Shown here one piece after another: positions 15,011 to 26,321 of a stretch of DNA of 64,000 bases; the stretch's first letter is position 1; each line of letters starts with the position of its first letter. The stretch spans positions 1 to 64,000 of the forward strand of contig CALKXJ010000004.1 of assembly GCA_938003835.1 (NCBI GenBank). The letters are read 5' to 3'. The notes under the pieces were generated by a model. That model saw nothing but the letters and a program-made list of their open reading frames with translations. It did no database searches and was not told the DNA's origin. The DNA comes from an uncultured Bryobacteraceae bacterium (GTDB taxonomy: Bacteria; Acidobacteriota; Terriglobia; Bryobacterales; Bryobacteraceae). A program made the position numbers and the translations under genes.

Positions 15011-16117
15011 ATGAACGCATACGCCGAACTTCATCGGGTCGCGATCCCGCTCCATGAACCGTTCCGAATCTCGAGCGGATCGGTCGAAGTCAAAGAGAGC
15101 ATCATCGTCGAGCTTTCACTCGACGGCGTAGCGGGCTTCGGAGAGGCCTCGCCGATGCCCGGCCCCTTTTACTCGCCGGAGACCCCGGACTCAAGCTGGC
15201 GTGAGCTCGAGCAGCGGCTCATTCCCTACTGGCTGGCGAACCCCTCCGCTCATCCGGAAGAGCTCGCCACCCGTCTCGAGGAGGTTTCGCCGGACCCGTT
15301 CGCGCGCGCCGGGCTGGAGGGCGCCTGCTGGGACCTGCTCGCCCGCCGGTTGAACAGGCCTCTCTTTGAACTGCTAGGCTCCCGGAGGCGCCCCGTCCCT
15401 TCGGGGGTGGCCATCGGGTTGCACGACACGCGGGAGGAGCTGCTCGAGCGCGTCGGCCGTTTCCTGGCCGAGGGCTACCGCCGGGTGAAGATCAAGATCC
15501 AGCCCGGATGGGACATCGAGCCGGTCCGCGCCGTGCGCGAACGTTTCGGTCCCATCCCGCTCATGGTGGACGCCAACGCCGCCTACACCCTGGCCGACGC
15601 CGCGGTATTCGAAGAGTTGGACCGCTTTGACCTCATGATGTACGAACAGCCGCTGGCCAAAGGGGCCATCGAGGAAGCCGCCGAGCTCCAGCGGCGCCTG
15701 CGCACGCCGATTTGCGCCGACGAGTCGGCCGAATCGCCTGCCGCGCTTGAGGAGATCCTGCGGCTCGGCGCAGCGCGGATTCTCAACATCAAGGTTCAGA
15801 GGGTCGGGGGGCTGGCAGTCGCGCGGAGGATGTACCAGCAGGCCATCCGTGCGGGAATGGGCTGCTGGCTGGGCACCATGCCCGAGCTGGGCGTGGCCTC
15901 GGCGCAGGCGTTGCATCTGGCGACGCTCGACGGTTTTAACTATCCGACCGACGTCGAAGCCTCGCGGCGCTGGTTCGTCGATGATCTGATCGAGCCGCTG
16001 CTCGAGATCGACCGGGAAGGTTATCTCCACATACCGGACGGGCCGGCCAGCGGATGGGCGGTGGATCGGGAAAAACTCTCGCGCTATCGGGTGGCAGGCT
16101 TGCGCCTGCGCCCGTAA
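15011..16117 (+). CDS. menC: o-succinylbenzoate synthase / N-succinylamino acid racemase type enolase
   Basis: An enolase-superfamily enzyme (368 aa) of the MenC/NSAR group. Catalytic Lys162 lies in the KIK motif (160-162), the metal ligands Asp187 (MVDAN), Glu212 (YEQPL) and Asp237 (CADES) follow in order, and the second Lys261 is in NIKVQRVGG. In menaquinone synthesis it dehydrates SHCHC to o-succinylbenzoate; many relatives racemise N-succinylamino acids instead. No other men genes lie in the window, so the substrate is open. Its 3' end overlaps the convergent trpEG by 34 bp. Confidence 0.85.
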   Translation: MNAYAELHRVAIPLHEPFRISSGSVEVKESIIVELSLDGVAGFGEASPMPGPFYSPETPDSSWRELEQRLIPYWLANPSAHPEELATRLEEVSPDPFARAGLEGACWDLLARRLNRPLFELLGSRRRPVPSGVAIGLHDTREELLERVGRFLAEGYRRVKIKIQPGWDIEPVRAVRERFGPIPLMVDANAAYTLADAAVFEELDRFDLMMYEQPLAKGAIEEAAELQRRLRTPICADESAESPAALEEILRLGAARILNIKVQRVGGLAVARRMYQQAIRAGMGCWLGTMPELGVASAQALHLATLDGFNYPTDVEASRRWFVDDLIEPLLEIDREGYLHIPDGPASGWAVDREKLSRYRVAGLRLRP

Positions 16118-18243
16118 AGCCGCACGACGTTCTCGATCAGCCGCAGGCCGCAATCCTGCTCCAGCGTGAGGATCGATTCGGGGTGAAACTGCACCGCTTC
16201 GATGGGAAGCTCCCGGTGCCGCACGCCCATGATCACACCGTCCTCGGAGGTGGCGGTGACCTCGAGGCAGGCGGGCAGCTTCTCCGGGATGGCATAGAGG
16301 GAGTGATAGCGGCCCACCTTGAACGGAGCGGGCAAGCCTTCGAAGACGCCCGCGCCCCGATGCTCGACGCGCGACGGCTTGCCGTGCATAGGGTAAGCCA
16401 GCACGCCGAGCTCGCCGCCGAACGCCTCGACGACCCCCTGGAGTCCCAGGCAGACACCGAAGACGGGCACCTGGAGTCGGGCCGCCTCCCGCACTAGCTC
16501 GGGCACGCCGAAATCCTCCGGCCGGCCGGGCCCGGGCGAGATCAGAATCAGATCCGGCGCCAGCTCCTCGATGAGTTTGACGGGAAAGCCGGCCCGGTAC
16601 GTGGTCACCTCGGCGCCCGTCTGGCGCACGTAGTTCGCCAGGGTATGGATGAAGCAGTCTTCGTTGTCCACCAGCAGCAGTCGCACCCCGCGGCCGGGGA
16701 GCTCGCGCGGTCCCTCCGGCTGGTTCTCCGTATTGAGCGGCCCTCTCACGGCCCGGAAAAAGGCGGTGGCCTTCATCCGGGTCTCGCGCTCCTCGGCGTC
16801 CGGGATCGAGTCGTAGAGCAGCGTCGCGCCCACCGAGTACTCGGCGATGCCGTTCTCCAGGTGCACCGTGCGGATGCAGATGCCCGTATTGACGTCGCCG
16901 TTGAGCGAGATCATGCCGACGGCTCCGGCGTACCAGCCGCGCGCGTCCTTTTCGAGCTCCTCGATCGCCATCGCCGCGGCCTTCTTCGGCGCGCCGATCA
17001 TGGTCACCGACCACATGTGCGTGAGGAAAGCATCGAGGGAGTCAAAGCCCTCCGCCAGAATGCCTTCGACGTGATCCACGGTGTGGAAGACGCCCGCATA
17101 CGCTTCGATCAGCCTCCGGCCGATCACCTTCACCGAGCCGGGCACGCAGACGCGGCTCTTGTCGTTGCGGTCCACGTCGGTGCACATGGTGAGCTCGGAC
17201 TCCTCCTTGGGCGAAGCCAGCAGGTCGCGAATGTTGTCGGCGTCGCGCAGGGGGTCGCCGGTGCGCCGCGCCGTGCCCGAAATCGGGCAGGTCTCCACGC
17301 GCCGGCCCTCGACGCGGACGTACATCTCCGGAGAAGCGCCGATGAGCTGCTCGTCGCCGAATTGCAGGAAGAACTCGTAGGGGCTCGGGCTGGCCACCTG
17401 GATCCGCTGGAAAAGCACGGAGGGCTTTTCGGGGAAGGGCGTCCGGAAGGTCTGTCGCAGGACGACTTCGTAGTAGTCGCCGCGGCGCATGCCCTCACGC
17501 ACCTTTTCCACCTTGGCCATGTACTCCTCCGGGGTGTGATCGCAGGTGATCTCGCCGGGCGCGGGCGGCCGAACCTCGGGCAGCACGTCCGCCGTCCGCG
17601 CCAGCGCCAGCGTGCTCAAATCGTCCTTCTCAAAGTCGTACTGATAGCGCTCGATGACCTCCTTCTTGCGATCCATGAAGTAAATGTCGTCGCACAGGAA
17701 CAGGTGGATGTCCTTCTTGCGCAGGCGCGGTTTCTTGAGCGGGATCGGGTCGAAGCGAAACAGCAGGTCGTAGCCGAAGGCGCCGATCAGAGCGAGGTGA
17801 GGGTCCTGGCAGGGGCTGAACTCCTCGATCAGCGCGCGAAGAATGGAGAAGGCCGAAGGCTGCTTGCTGCGCTGCTCCTCAGGGAAGAGCGCCGGCAACG
17901 GCTTCAATGTGCCGCGGAGAGCGCCGCCGGCGACCTCGAAATCCTCCCAGTGGGGATGCGCTTCGAGCACCGGCGCCAGCAGCCGGTTCAGGATCTCGCC
18001 GCGCAGATTGAGGGGCCGGAACTCGATGCGGCGCTCGAAGGCGATGATCTCCAGCGGCGGCGCCACGCTGGCGATGTCCCAGCGCGAGTAGCGGCCGGGG
18101 TACTCATAGCCGGAGGAGAGGTAAATGCCGCGCCTGGAGTCGAGCTGCGCGAGTAGATGGCCGAGACCCTCCTCAAAGGGAAGCGTGCTGACGGTGCGGA
18201 GGACCGAGATGCCACTCCGCGTCTCGAAGCGATCCTGGGGCAT
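16084..18243 (-). CDS. trpEG: anthranilate synthase, fused TrpE-TrpG
   Basis: One 719-aa chain carries both subunits. Residues ~1-510 are the chorismate-binding TrpE part (PISGTARRTGDP, TMCTDVDRNDKSRVC, HMWSVTMIGAPKK). From residue 519 a class I glutamine amidotransferase follows, with Cys598 in GVCLGLQG and His687/Glu689 in HPES, so ammonia delivery should work. It makes anthranilate from chorismate and glutamine for tryptophan; the fused order resembles rhizobial TrpEG. No other trp genes are near. A GGGTACGTACCC palindrome lies 12 bp upstream; no leader peptide rich in Trp was seen. Confidence 0.93.
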   Translation of the reverse strand: MPQDRFETRSGISVLRTVSTLPFEEGLGHLLAQLDSRRGIYLSSGYEYPGRYSRWDIASVAPPLEIIAFERRIEFRPLNLRGEILNRLLAPVLEAHPHWEDFEVAGGALRGTLKPLPALFPEEQRSKQPSAFSILRALIEEFSPCQDPHLALIGAFGYDLLFRFDPIPLKKPRLRKKDIHLFLCDDIYFMDRKKEVIERYQYDFEKDDLSTLALARTADVLPEVRPPAPGEITCDHTPEEYMAKVEKVREGMRRGDYYEVVLRQTFRTPFPEKPSVLFQRIQVASPSPYEFFLQFGDEQLIGASPEMYVRVEGRRVETCPISGTARRTGDPLRDADNIRDLLASPKEESELTMCTDVDRNDKSRVCVPGSVKVIGRRLIEAYAGVFHTVDHVEGILAEGFDSLDAFLTHMWSVTMIGAPKKAAAMAIEELEKDARGWYAGAVGMISLNGDVNTGICIRTVHLENGIAEYSVGATLLYDSIPDAEERETRMKATAFFRAVRGPLNTENQPEGPRELPGRGVRLLLVDNEDCFIHTLANYVRQTGAEVTTYRAGFPVKLIEELAPDLILISPGPGRPEDFGVPELVREAARLQVPVFGVCLGLQGVVEAFGGELGVLAYPMHGKPSRVEHRGAGVFEGLPAPFKVGRYHSLYAIPEKLPACLEVTATSEDGVIMGVRHRELPIEAVQFHPESILTLEQDCGLRLIENVVRLYGRRRKPATR

Positions 18244-18254
18244 GGTGGGGAAAC

Positions 18255-18266
18255 GGGTACGTACCC
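18255..18266. promoter_or_regulatory. 12-bp palindrome upstream of trpEG
   Basis: GGGTACGTACCC, a perfect inverted repeat ending 12 bp upstream of the trpEG start in the divergent region with the lactonase gene. It may be an operator, but chance is not excluded in GC-rich DNA. Confidence 0.35.
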
Positions 18267-18346
18267 CTTCCGTTCTCGTTCATCAGCATAGCACCCGCAG
18301 GCGCCGGCGGGCGGGTGTGTCCGCTGCCGTTACAATACGAGTAGTC

Positions 18347-19213
18347 ATGCGACGATGGCTGCTCGTTGCGGCGCTCTCGGCACCCGCTTGGGGGCAGAAC
18401 TTCAGTGATTACCGCGTCTTGCGTGTCGCCGCCGGCTACACCTTCACCGAGGGCCCAGCCTGGTCGCGCGAGGGGTACCTGGTCTTCAGTGACGTCCCGA
18501 ACGACAAGATCTGGCGGTTCACGCCCGGGGAGAAGCCGGTGGTTTTCCGCGAGGCTTCGAGCGGCGCCAATGGCAACGCCTTCGACGCCAAGGGCCGCCT
18601 GTACACCTGCGAGAGTCGCACGCGGCGGGTCATCCGCACCGACGCCAAGGGGACGGTCGAGGTGCTGGCTGAACGCTGGGAGGGCAAGCGCCTCAATGCG
18701 CCCAACGACATCGTCGTGCGCAAGGACGGTCACGTCTATTTCACCGATCCGGCATTCGGCGGGCAGGCCCGGACGCGCGAGCTCGACTTCTACGGCGTCT
18801 ATCACATCGGCCTGAAAGGTGAGCTCGATCTGGTGGCGAAACCCGAGGGACGGCCGAACGGGATCGGACTTTCTCCGGACGGCCGCATCCTCTACGTGGC
18901 GAACTCCGACGAGCGCAACGTCCGGGCCTACGACCTCGACCGGCAGGGCAGAGCTTCCAACGAGCGCGTGCTGATTGCCGGCATCGACGGGCCGCCGGAC
19001 GGCATCGCGGTGGACGAGAAGGGCAACCTCTACGTGGCGGCCAACCACCTGTTCGTCTACTCGCCGCAGGGCAAGCTCCTGCACACGATCGAGCTGGCCG
19101 AAAGACCCTCGAACTGCGCCTTCGGCGATCTCGATCTGGGGACGCTGTTCATCACCGCCCGCACTTCGGTCTATGCCGTCCGGCTGGGCGTGAAAGGAGC
19201 GTTGCAGTATTAG
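18347..19213 (+). CDS. secreted SMP-30/gluconolactonase-like protein
   Basis: A 288-aa six-bladed beta-propeller of the SMP-30/gluconolactonase/LRE family. A signal peptide (MRRWLLVAALSAPAWGQ) directs export. Family motifs include YTFTEGPAW (~29-37) with a metal-binding Glu, RLNAPNDIVV with the Asn ligand, and GRPNGIGLSPDGR and PPDGIAVDEKGN. It likely hydrolyses a sugar lactone in the periplasm. An open frame reaches back to 18125, but the signal peptide at 18347 fixes the start. A TACAAT at 18331-18336 is very close to the ATG, so any leader is short. Confidence 0.85.
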   Translation: MRRWLLVAALSAPAWGQNFSDYRVLRVAAGYTFTEGPAWSREGYLVFSDVPNDKIWRFTPGEKPVVFREASSGANGNAFDAKGRLYTCESRTRRVIRTDAKGTVEVLAERWEGKRLNAPNDIVVRKDGHVYFTDPAFGGQARTRELDFYGVYHIGLKGELDLVAKPEGRPNGIGLSPDGRILYVANSDERNVRAYDLDRQGRASNERVLIAGIDGPPDGIAVDEKGNLYVAANHLFVYSPQGKLLHTIELAERPSNCAFGDLDLGTLFITARTSVYAVRLGVKGALQY

Positions 19214-19253
19214 CGGGACGTCGCGTCGGTATCCGGAGCGGCCGATCCTCGGC

Positions 19254-19661
19254 GTGGGCGCGGTCCTCATCCGCGACAATGCCGTCCTGCTGGTGGAGCG
19301 CGCGCGCGAGCCGCACAAAGGTTACTGGTCGTTGCCGGGGGGCGCCGTTGAGACGGGCGAAACGCTCGCTGAGGCCGTGCGGCGCGAAGTGCGCGAGGAG
19401 ACCGGCCTCTTGGTCGAGCCCCTGGCCGTCGTCGAGATCTTCGAGCGGATTTTGCGTGACGCCCAAGGCCGGACCGAATACCATTACGTGCTGATCGACT
19501 ACGTCTGCACCGTTGCCGGTGGCGACCTCGCTCCAGCTGACGACGTCAGCCAGGCGTGCTGGTTCCCGCGGGGCGACCTGGCCGGTATCCGCCTGACCGA
19601 AGGGAGTCTCGCCGTCATCGAGAAGGCCTTCCGGCAGCTGGCGCAATCGGTGGCGCCATGA
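19254..19661 (+). CDS. NUDIX hydrolase
   Basis: Cleaves nucleoside diphosphates linked to another moiety. The Nudix box is complete: GAVETGETLAEAVRREVREE followed by TGL. The annotated GTG at 19254 gives 135 aa, but homology-like sequence (RRYPERPILGVG) continues upstream in frame as far as the previous gene's stop. A non-standard ATT at 19209 is the only start-like codon seen there, so the N-terminus is uncertain. The stop overlaps the mutS2 ATG (ATGA), giving translational coupling with the DNA-metabolism gene that follows. Substrate unknown. Confidence 0.88.
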   Translation: MGAVLIRDNAVLLVERAREPHKGYWSLPGGAVETGETLAEAVRREVREETGLLVEPLAVVEIFERILRDAQGRTEYHYVLIDYVCTVAGGDLAPADDVSQACWFPRGDLAGIRLTEGSLAVIEKAFRQLAQSVAP

Positions 19662-22066
19662 GGATCACCAGCGGCGATCTGCTCGAATTCGAGGAGTTGC
19701 GCCGCCTGCTCGGCCGCTTCCTCGCCAGCCCGCTCGGCGCCGCCGAACTCGAACGGCTCCAGCCGGTGAACGACCGGGCCGCGCTCGAAGAGGCCGCCGC
19801 CTTGACGGCCGAGGCGATCGAGCACGAACGGGCGCTCGAGGGTCCGCAAACGGCCGGGCGCGGCGCAGCGATCCGTGTCCGCTTTGACGAGATCTCCGAT
19901 TGCCGCGAGCCGGTCGGCAAGCTGCGAATCGAAGGCCTGGTGCTCGAGGCGCGCGAGATCCTGGCCGTCGAGAGCCTGATGGCGGCTGCCGGCGAAGTCC
20001 GCTCCGCCTTGCTGTTCTCCGCCGAGCGGTTTCCGCGGCTGGCGGCGCGGGGACAGCGGTTGGGAGAGTTCCGCCCCATCCTGCGGGAGTTCGCCGGCAA
20101 GATTCTTCCCGACGGCACGCTCTCGGATGAGGCCAGCCCCCTGCTCGGCCGCCTGCGCCGCGACGTGGAACGCCAGAAGCTGCGCATTCAGGAATCGCTC
20201 GAGCGCTTCCTGCGCCAGCATCGCGGCGAGAGCATTCTCCAGGAAGAGTTCGTGACCATCCGCAACGGCCGGTTCGTGGTGCCGGTGATCGCCGGCCAGC
20301 ACCGGCGGGTGGACGGCGTCGTCCATGGCGCCAGCGGCACCGGACACACGCTGTTCGTCGAGCCGCTCGAGACCATCGGACTCAACAACGAGCTCGTGCA
20401 CCTGATGGAAGAAGAGGCGCGCGAGGAGCACCGCATCCTGCGGGAGATGACCGAGCGGCTGCGCCCGCTCCGGGAGCTGCTCGAGACGACGGCCGAGGAG
20501 CTCGGCCGGCTCGAGCTTCTGTTCGCCAAGGCGCGCTTTGCGCTGGCCTTCGGGGCCACGGTGCCACGGTTCAGTCCCCCGGGTGAGGCAAGACTCCTGC
20601 TGCGCGGGGCCCGCCACCCGTTGCTCGAGGACGTCCTGCGCCGGCAGCACAAGCCCGTTGTGCCTATTTCGCTCCGCCTCGAAGGGCCGGAGCGAACCCT
20701 GCTGATCTCGGGCCCGAACACCGGCGGAAAGACAGTGACGCTCAAGACCGTCGGGCTGCTCGCCCTGATGGCGCAGGCAGGCGTGCCCGTGCCTTGCGAG
20801 GAGGCCGAGTTCCCCATCTTCACCGAAGTGCTGGCCGATATCGGCGACAACCAGTCGATCCAGGAGAGCCTCAGCACCTTCTCCGCGCATGTGACGCGGA
20901 TCCGCGCCATGCTCGAAGAGGTGACCTCCGGCTCGCTCGTGCTGCTCGATGAGCTGGGGCGGGCGACGGATCCGGCCGAAGGCGGCGCGCTCGGCATTGC
21001 GGTTCTGGATGCGTTCCGCACCGCCGGCGCCTTCACGCTGGCCACCACACATCTGGCGGCGCTCAAGGTTTACGGGGCGACCACGCCGGGCGTGCTGAAT
21101 GCCGCGATGGGCTTTGACGAAGAGACGCTCACCCCAAATTTTCGCCTGCGGGTCGGCGCGCCGGGCAAGTCGGCGGGCCTCGAGATCGCCGCCCGTCTCG
21201 GCCTTCCGGAAGCGCTCATCGAGCGGGCGCGCTCCGCTATGACCAGCTCCGAGCGCGACCTGGCCAGCTTCCTCAACCAACTGCACCGGCGGCTGGAAGA
21301 GGTGAGCCGCCTGGAGGCGGAACTTGCGGCGCGGCTGGCCCGGCTCGAGGAGCGCGAGCGGTTCCTGGCCAGGGACTGGGAGCGGCGCGAGCGCGCGCGG
21401 CTCGCCGAACTCGAGCGGCGGGCTCAGGAGGCGATCGAGCGTTTCGAGGCGCAGGGCCGCGAGCTCGTCTCCGCCATCGAGCGGACTCTCTCGGAGAAGA
21501 AAGCCGCCGCCGAGGCCCGCCGGAAGCTGGCGCAGGCGGCCAGGGAGTTTCGCGAGGAGCTGGAAGCCTCTCTAAAGGGCAAACCGGCCGAGGCCGCCGG
21601 TGCCAGCCGGCTCGCCGAAGGCGCCATCGTGCGCCTGCGGGGCGTCCGCCAGCCCGCGCGCATCCGGCGCCTGCTCGGCGACGGGCGCCTGGAGGTGGAG
21701 GCCGGTTACTTGCGGCTTCAGGTCGCGCAAGAAGACGTGCTCGAAGTGCTGCCCGAGGAGACCCCCGCGCCCCGGCCGCCGGCCTTCCGTTACGAGCCCG
21801 GGCCGAGCTGGAACGTCATCACGCGCGAGATCAACGTCATCGGACGCCGCGCGGAAGAGGCCGTCGAGGAGGTGGACAAGTTCCTCGATACCGCCGTTCT
21901 CGCCTCCGTCGACCGGGTACGGATCATCCACGGCCACGGCATGGGCATCCTCAAGAAAGCCATCGCGGAGCTGCTCGCCCGCAATCCCCACGTCGAACGC
22001 TTCTATTCTGCTCCGCCGTCGGAGGGCGGCCCGGGGGCAACCATCGCCGAGCTCAAGGCCTCTTGA
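19658..22066 (+). CDS. mutS2: MutS2 endonuclease/ATPase
   Basis: An 802-aa MutS2 protein, which suppresses recombination and/or rescues collided ribosomes depending on species. It has no mismatch-recognition domain. The core ATPase has a Walker A GPNTGGKT (~351-359) and Walker B LVLLDELGRATDP (~427-440), then a long coiled coil (~530-640) and a C-terminal Smr nuclease domain (~720-802) with the HGHGMGILKKAI signature. The ATG at 19658 overlaps the NUDIX stop. The frame extends upstream to 19556, but the usual N-terminus begins at MRITSGDLLEFEELR. Confidence 0.95.
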   Translation: MRITSGDLLEFEELRRLLGRFLASPLGAAELERLQPVNDRAALEEAAALTAEAIEHERALEGPQTAGRGAAIRVRFDEISDCREPVGKLRIEGLVLEAREILAVESLMAAAGEVRSALLFSAERFPRLAARGQRLGEFRPILREFAGKILPDGTLSDEASPLLGRLRRDVERQKLRIQESLERFLRQHRGESILQEEFVTIRNGRFVVPVIAGQHRRVDGVVHGASGTGHTLFVEPLETIGLNNELVHLMEEEAREEHRILREMTERLRPLRELLETTAEELGRLELLFAKARFALAFGATVPRFSPPGEARLLLRGARHPLLEDVLRRQHKPVVPISLRLEGPERTLLISGPNTGGKTVTLKTVGLLALMAQAGVPVPCEEAEFPIFTEVLADIGDNQSIQESLSTFSAHVTRIRAMLEEVTSGSLVLLDELGRATDPAEGGALGIAVLDAFRTAGAFTLATTHLAALKVYGATTPGVLNAAMGFDEETLTPNFRLRVGAPGKSAGLEIAARLGLPEALIERARSAMTSSERDLASFLNQLHRRLEEVSRLEAELAARLARLEERERFLARDWERRERARLAELERRAQEAIERFEAQGRELVSAIERTLSEKKAAAEARRKLAQAAREFREELEASLKGKPAEAAGASRLAEGAIVRLRGVRQPARIRRLLGDGRLEVEAGYLRLQVAQEDVLEVLPEETPAPRPPAFRYEPGPSWNVITREINVIGRRAEEAVEEVDKFLDTAVLASVDRVRIIHGHGMGILKKAIAELLARNPHVERFYSAPPSEGGPGATIAELKAS

Positions 22067-23082
22067 TTAGGGTTCGATCCTGATGATGAGCGGCCGGACG
22101 GCCGATTCGATGAACTTTACGGCTCGCTCGAGGTCGGCCGTTTCGGCAAATCCGACGGTAAACCGGGCTGGAACAGCCGTCAGATACTTCTCGCAGCAAC
22201 GATACTGGCGCCCGAAGCCGAATACCGTCATGTTGCCTTCCATCTGCCAGAACTGGTCGGGCGCTTCGTCGGCTTCGTGTTGGACCAGAAAGAGCACGCG
22301 CGGCTGTGCCCGGTCGCCGAAGACGACCCATTGCGGCGCGGGGAGCTTGCCCGCCCAGCTTTCGGTGATCGGCTGCACCGCTCCGTCGGAGGAAGCCCAC
22401 CAGTCGCGGTCCAGGTCGAGCTGTCCGCCCGGCGTCCCTTCGTAGAGAAACCAGTACGGCCTGGGCGCAGCGAGCACGGTGAACCGCGCAAAGTGCGGGT
22501 AGATATCCCAGCGGCCGGCCCAGGCCCCGTCGCGCGTGCGCGAGTGGATGGTGACCTTGAGTGGGCCGGCCTCGGCACGGCTTTCGGAATTGAGACCGCC
22601 GGGGTGAAAATCGTTCTCCGGGTGGATGAGGTTCGGGATGCCGCGATACCGCCCGTCGGAGCCGCCCGTGGGGCGATAGCTGATCCAGTCGTTGCCGTCC
22701 GGATCGATCAGCGAGGCGAAGCCGGCCCCAGCCTTGTGGTAGTAATACGTCGCAGCTGGCGTTTCGATGCGAAAGCTTGCTTGGCCCTGATATTCGGCCA
22801 CCTCCTCGAGTTTGACCAGCGGTGCGATCGTTGCCGGGGCTTCAAAGAGAACCTGAAATCGCCTCTCGGCGCCGGCCCGGGTGGTGCCGCTCATCAGGAA
22901 TTCCAGCGTTCCGTCGGGGTTGAGCTGGCTGGGTACGCCTGCGTCGAGCAGGCGGCCGCGGGCGTCCACTTCGACCACGCGAACGGGACCGGATCGAGGG
23001 AGCTGGATCTCGACAGGCCTGTCGAAGCGGTCCCATTCACCGGCGCCGACAGTGACGAGCAGCGAAGCCAGCGCAACGGTGT

Positions 23083-23086
<4 letters not shown>
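22067..23086 (-). CDS. secreted protein of unknown function
   Basis: A 339-aa protein with a short signal-like N-terminus (MNTVALASLLVTVGAG) and an all-beta look. Features are ATYYYHKAGAGFASLIDPDGNDW (near 112-134; this type of stretch is common in beta-sandwich carbohydrate-associated proteins) and NLIHPENDFHPGG. No catalytic signature was recognised. It overlaps the upstream VCBS gene by 4 bp and is the last gene of the transketolase operon, so a link to uptake or breakdown of a sugar-containing substrate is likely. The start sits almost in the mature region, so the signal call is weak. Confidence 0.6.
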
Positions 23087-25295
<2,209 letters not shown>

Positions 25296-25299
<4 letters not shown>

Positions 25300-26321
25300 G
25301 GGAGGAAAACCACCTTGACCGCACTGCCGTTGGCGGTAACGGCAAATGCCTGTTCGAAGCGCTCGAGCGGAAACTCGTGCGAGACCAGCTCGGAGGCGCG
25401 TATCCTTTTTTCAGCCAGCAGCTTCACCGCCCGCTGCCATGAGCTCCAGACGTAGCCGTAAGAGCCCATGACGCGCAGCTCTTTCAGCGTGATCTGGTTG
25501 AAGTCGGTCTGGATGGGTCCGGGATAGATGCCGAGCGGCACCAGCGTCCCTTCCTTGCGCACGGCTTGCCAGCAGGCGGCGAGGGAAGGCGGCGAACCCG
25601 CGCACTCGTAGACGATGTCGGCGCCTTCGCCGCCGGAAAGCTCGCGCACGATCGCAACGAGGTCCTCTTGTTCGACATCGACCGCCGCATCTGCGCCGAG
25701 GCGGCGCGCGCATTCCAGCCGTGCCCGATCGCGGCCAAGCCCGGCGACCACCACCCGCGCGCCCTCCAGCTTGGCAATTTGCAAGGTGAGCAAACCGACG
25801 CAGCCGGGACCGGAGACGAGCACGAGATCGCCCGCGTGGACGCTGGTGCGCTCGATGACGGCATGCACGGCGACGGCAAGCGGCTCGCCGAGGGCGGCTT
25901 CGCGGAAGCTTACCTGATCGGGCAACTTGTGACAGCGGCGGGCGTCGATGCACAGGTACTCGGCAAAGGCGCCGTCGATGTGATAGCCGGCCGAGACGCG
26001 CTCGGCGCACATGAAATCGTTGCCGGCGCGGCAATGGCGGCAGTGGCCGCAGGTGTGGGCCGGGTTGGAGCCCACGACGCGATCGCCGAGGCTGAGGTTC
26101 CTCACGGCCGAGCCCACTTCCACCACCGTGCCGCAAAATTCGTGTCCGAGCACCACCGGCGGCCGTGAGGGCCAGGTTCCCCGAATGATGTGCAGATCCG
26201 TGCCGCAGATCCCCGCGGCCCCGATTCTCAGCTTCACCTGATGGGGCTCGGGCATGGTCTCCGGCCAGTCGAGCAGCGCCAGCGCTCCTTCGCCGGGCGC
26301 CGTCTTCACCACCGCTTTCAT
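25296..26321 (-). CDS. zinc-dependent alcohol/polyol dehydrogenase
   Basis: A 341-aa medium-chain dehydrogenase. Catalytic zinc ligands are Cys in AGICGTDLH and His-Glu in GHEFCG; the structural zinc cluster is CGHCRHCRAGNDFMC. The NAD-binding Rossmann part begins GPGCVGLLTLQIAKLEGA. The best match is the threonine/sorbitol dehydrogenase branch. The true start is the ATG at 26321 (MKAVVKTAPGEG); an open frame reaches 26480 but overlaps the transketolase gene. It overlaps transketolase C by 4 bp and feeds a sugar or polyol into that route, most likely as oxidation to a keto sugar. Confidence 0.85.

Noticed and set aside
15374-17014. 546-codon minus-strand frame across menC and trpEG
   Set aside because: Runs through two well-supported genes in other frames; low-complexity Arg/Gly/Pro product.
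16645-18156. 503-codon frame opposite trpEG
   Set aside because: Antisense to a clearly functional gene; no recognisable protein features.
19499-21286. 595-codon minus-strand frame across mutS2
   Set aside because: Shadow of mutS2; composition is that of a reverse-frame GC-rich gene.
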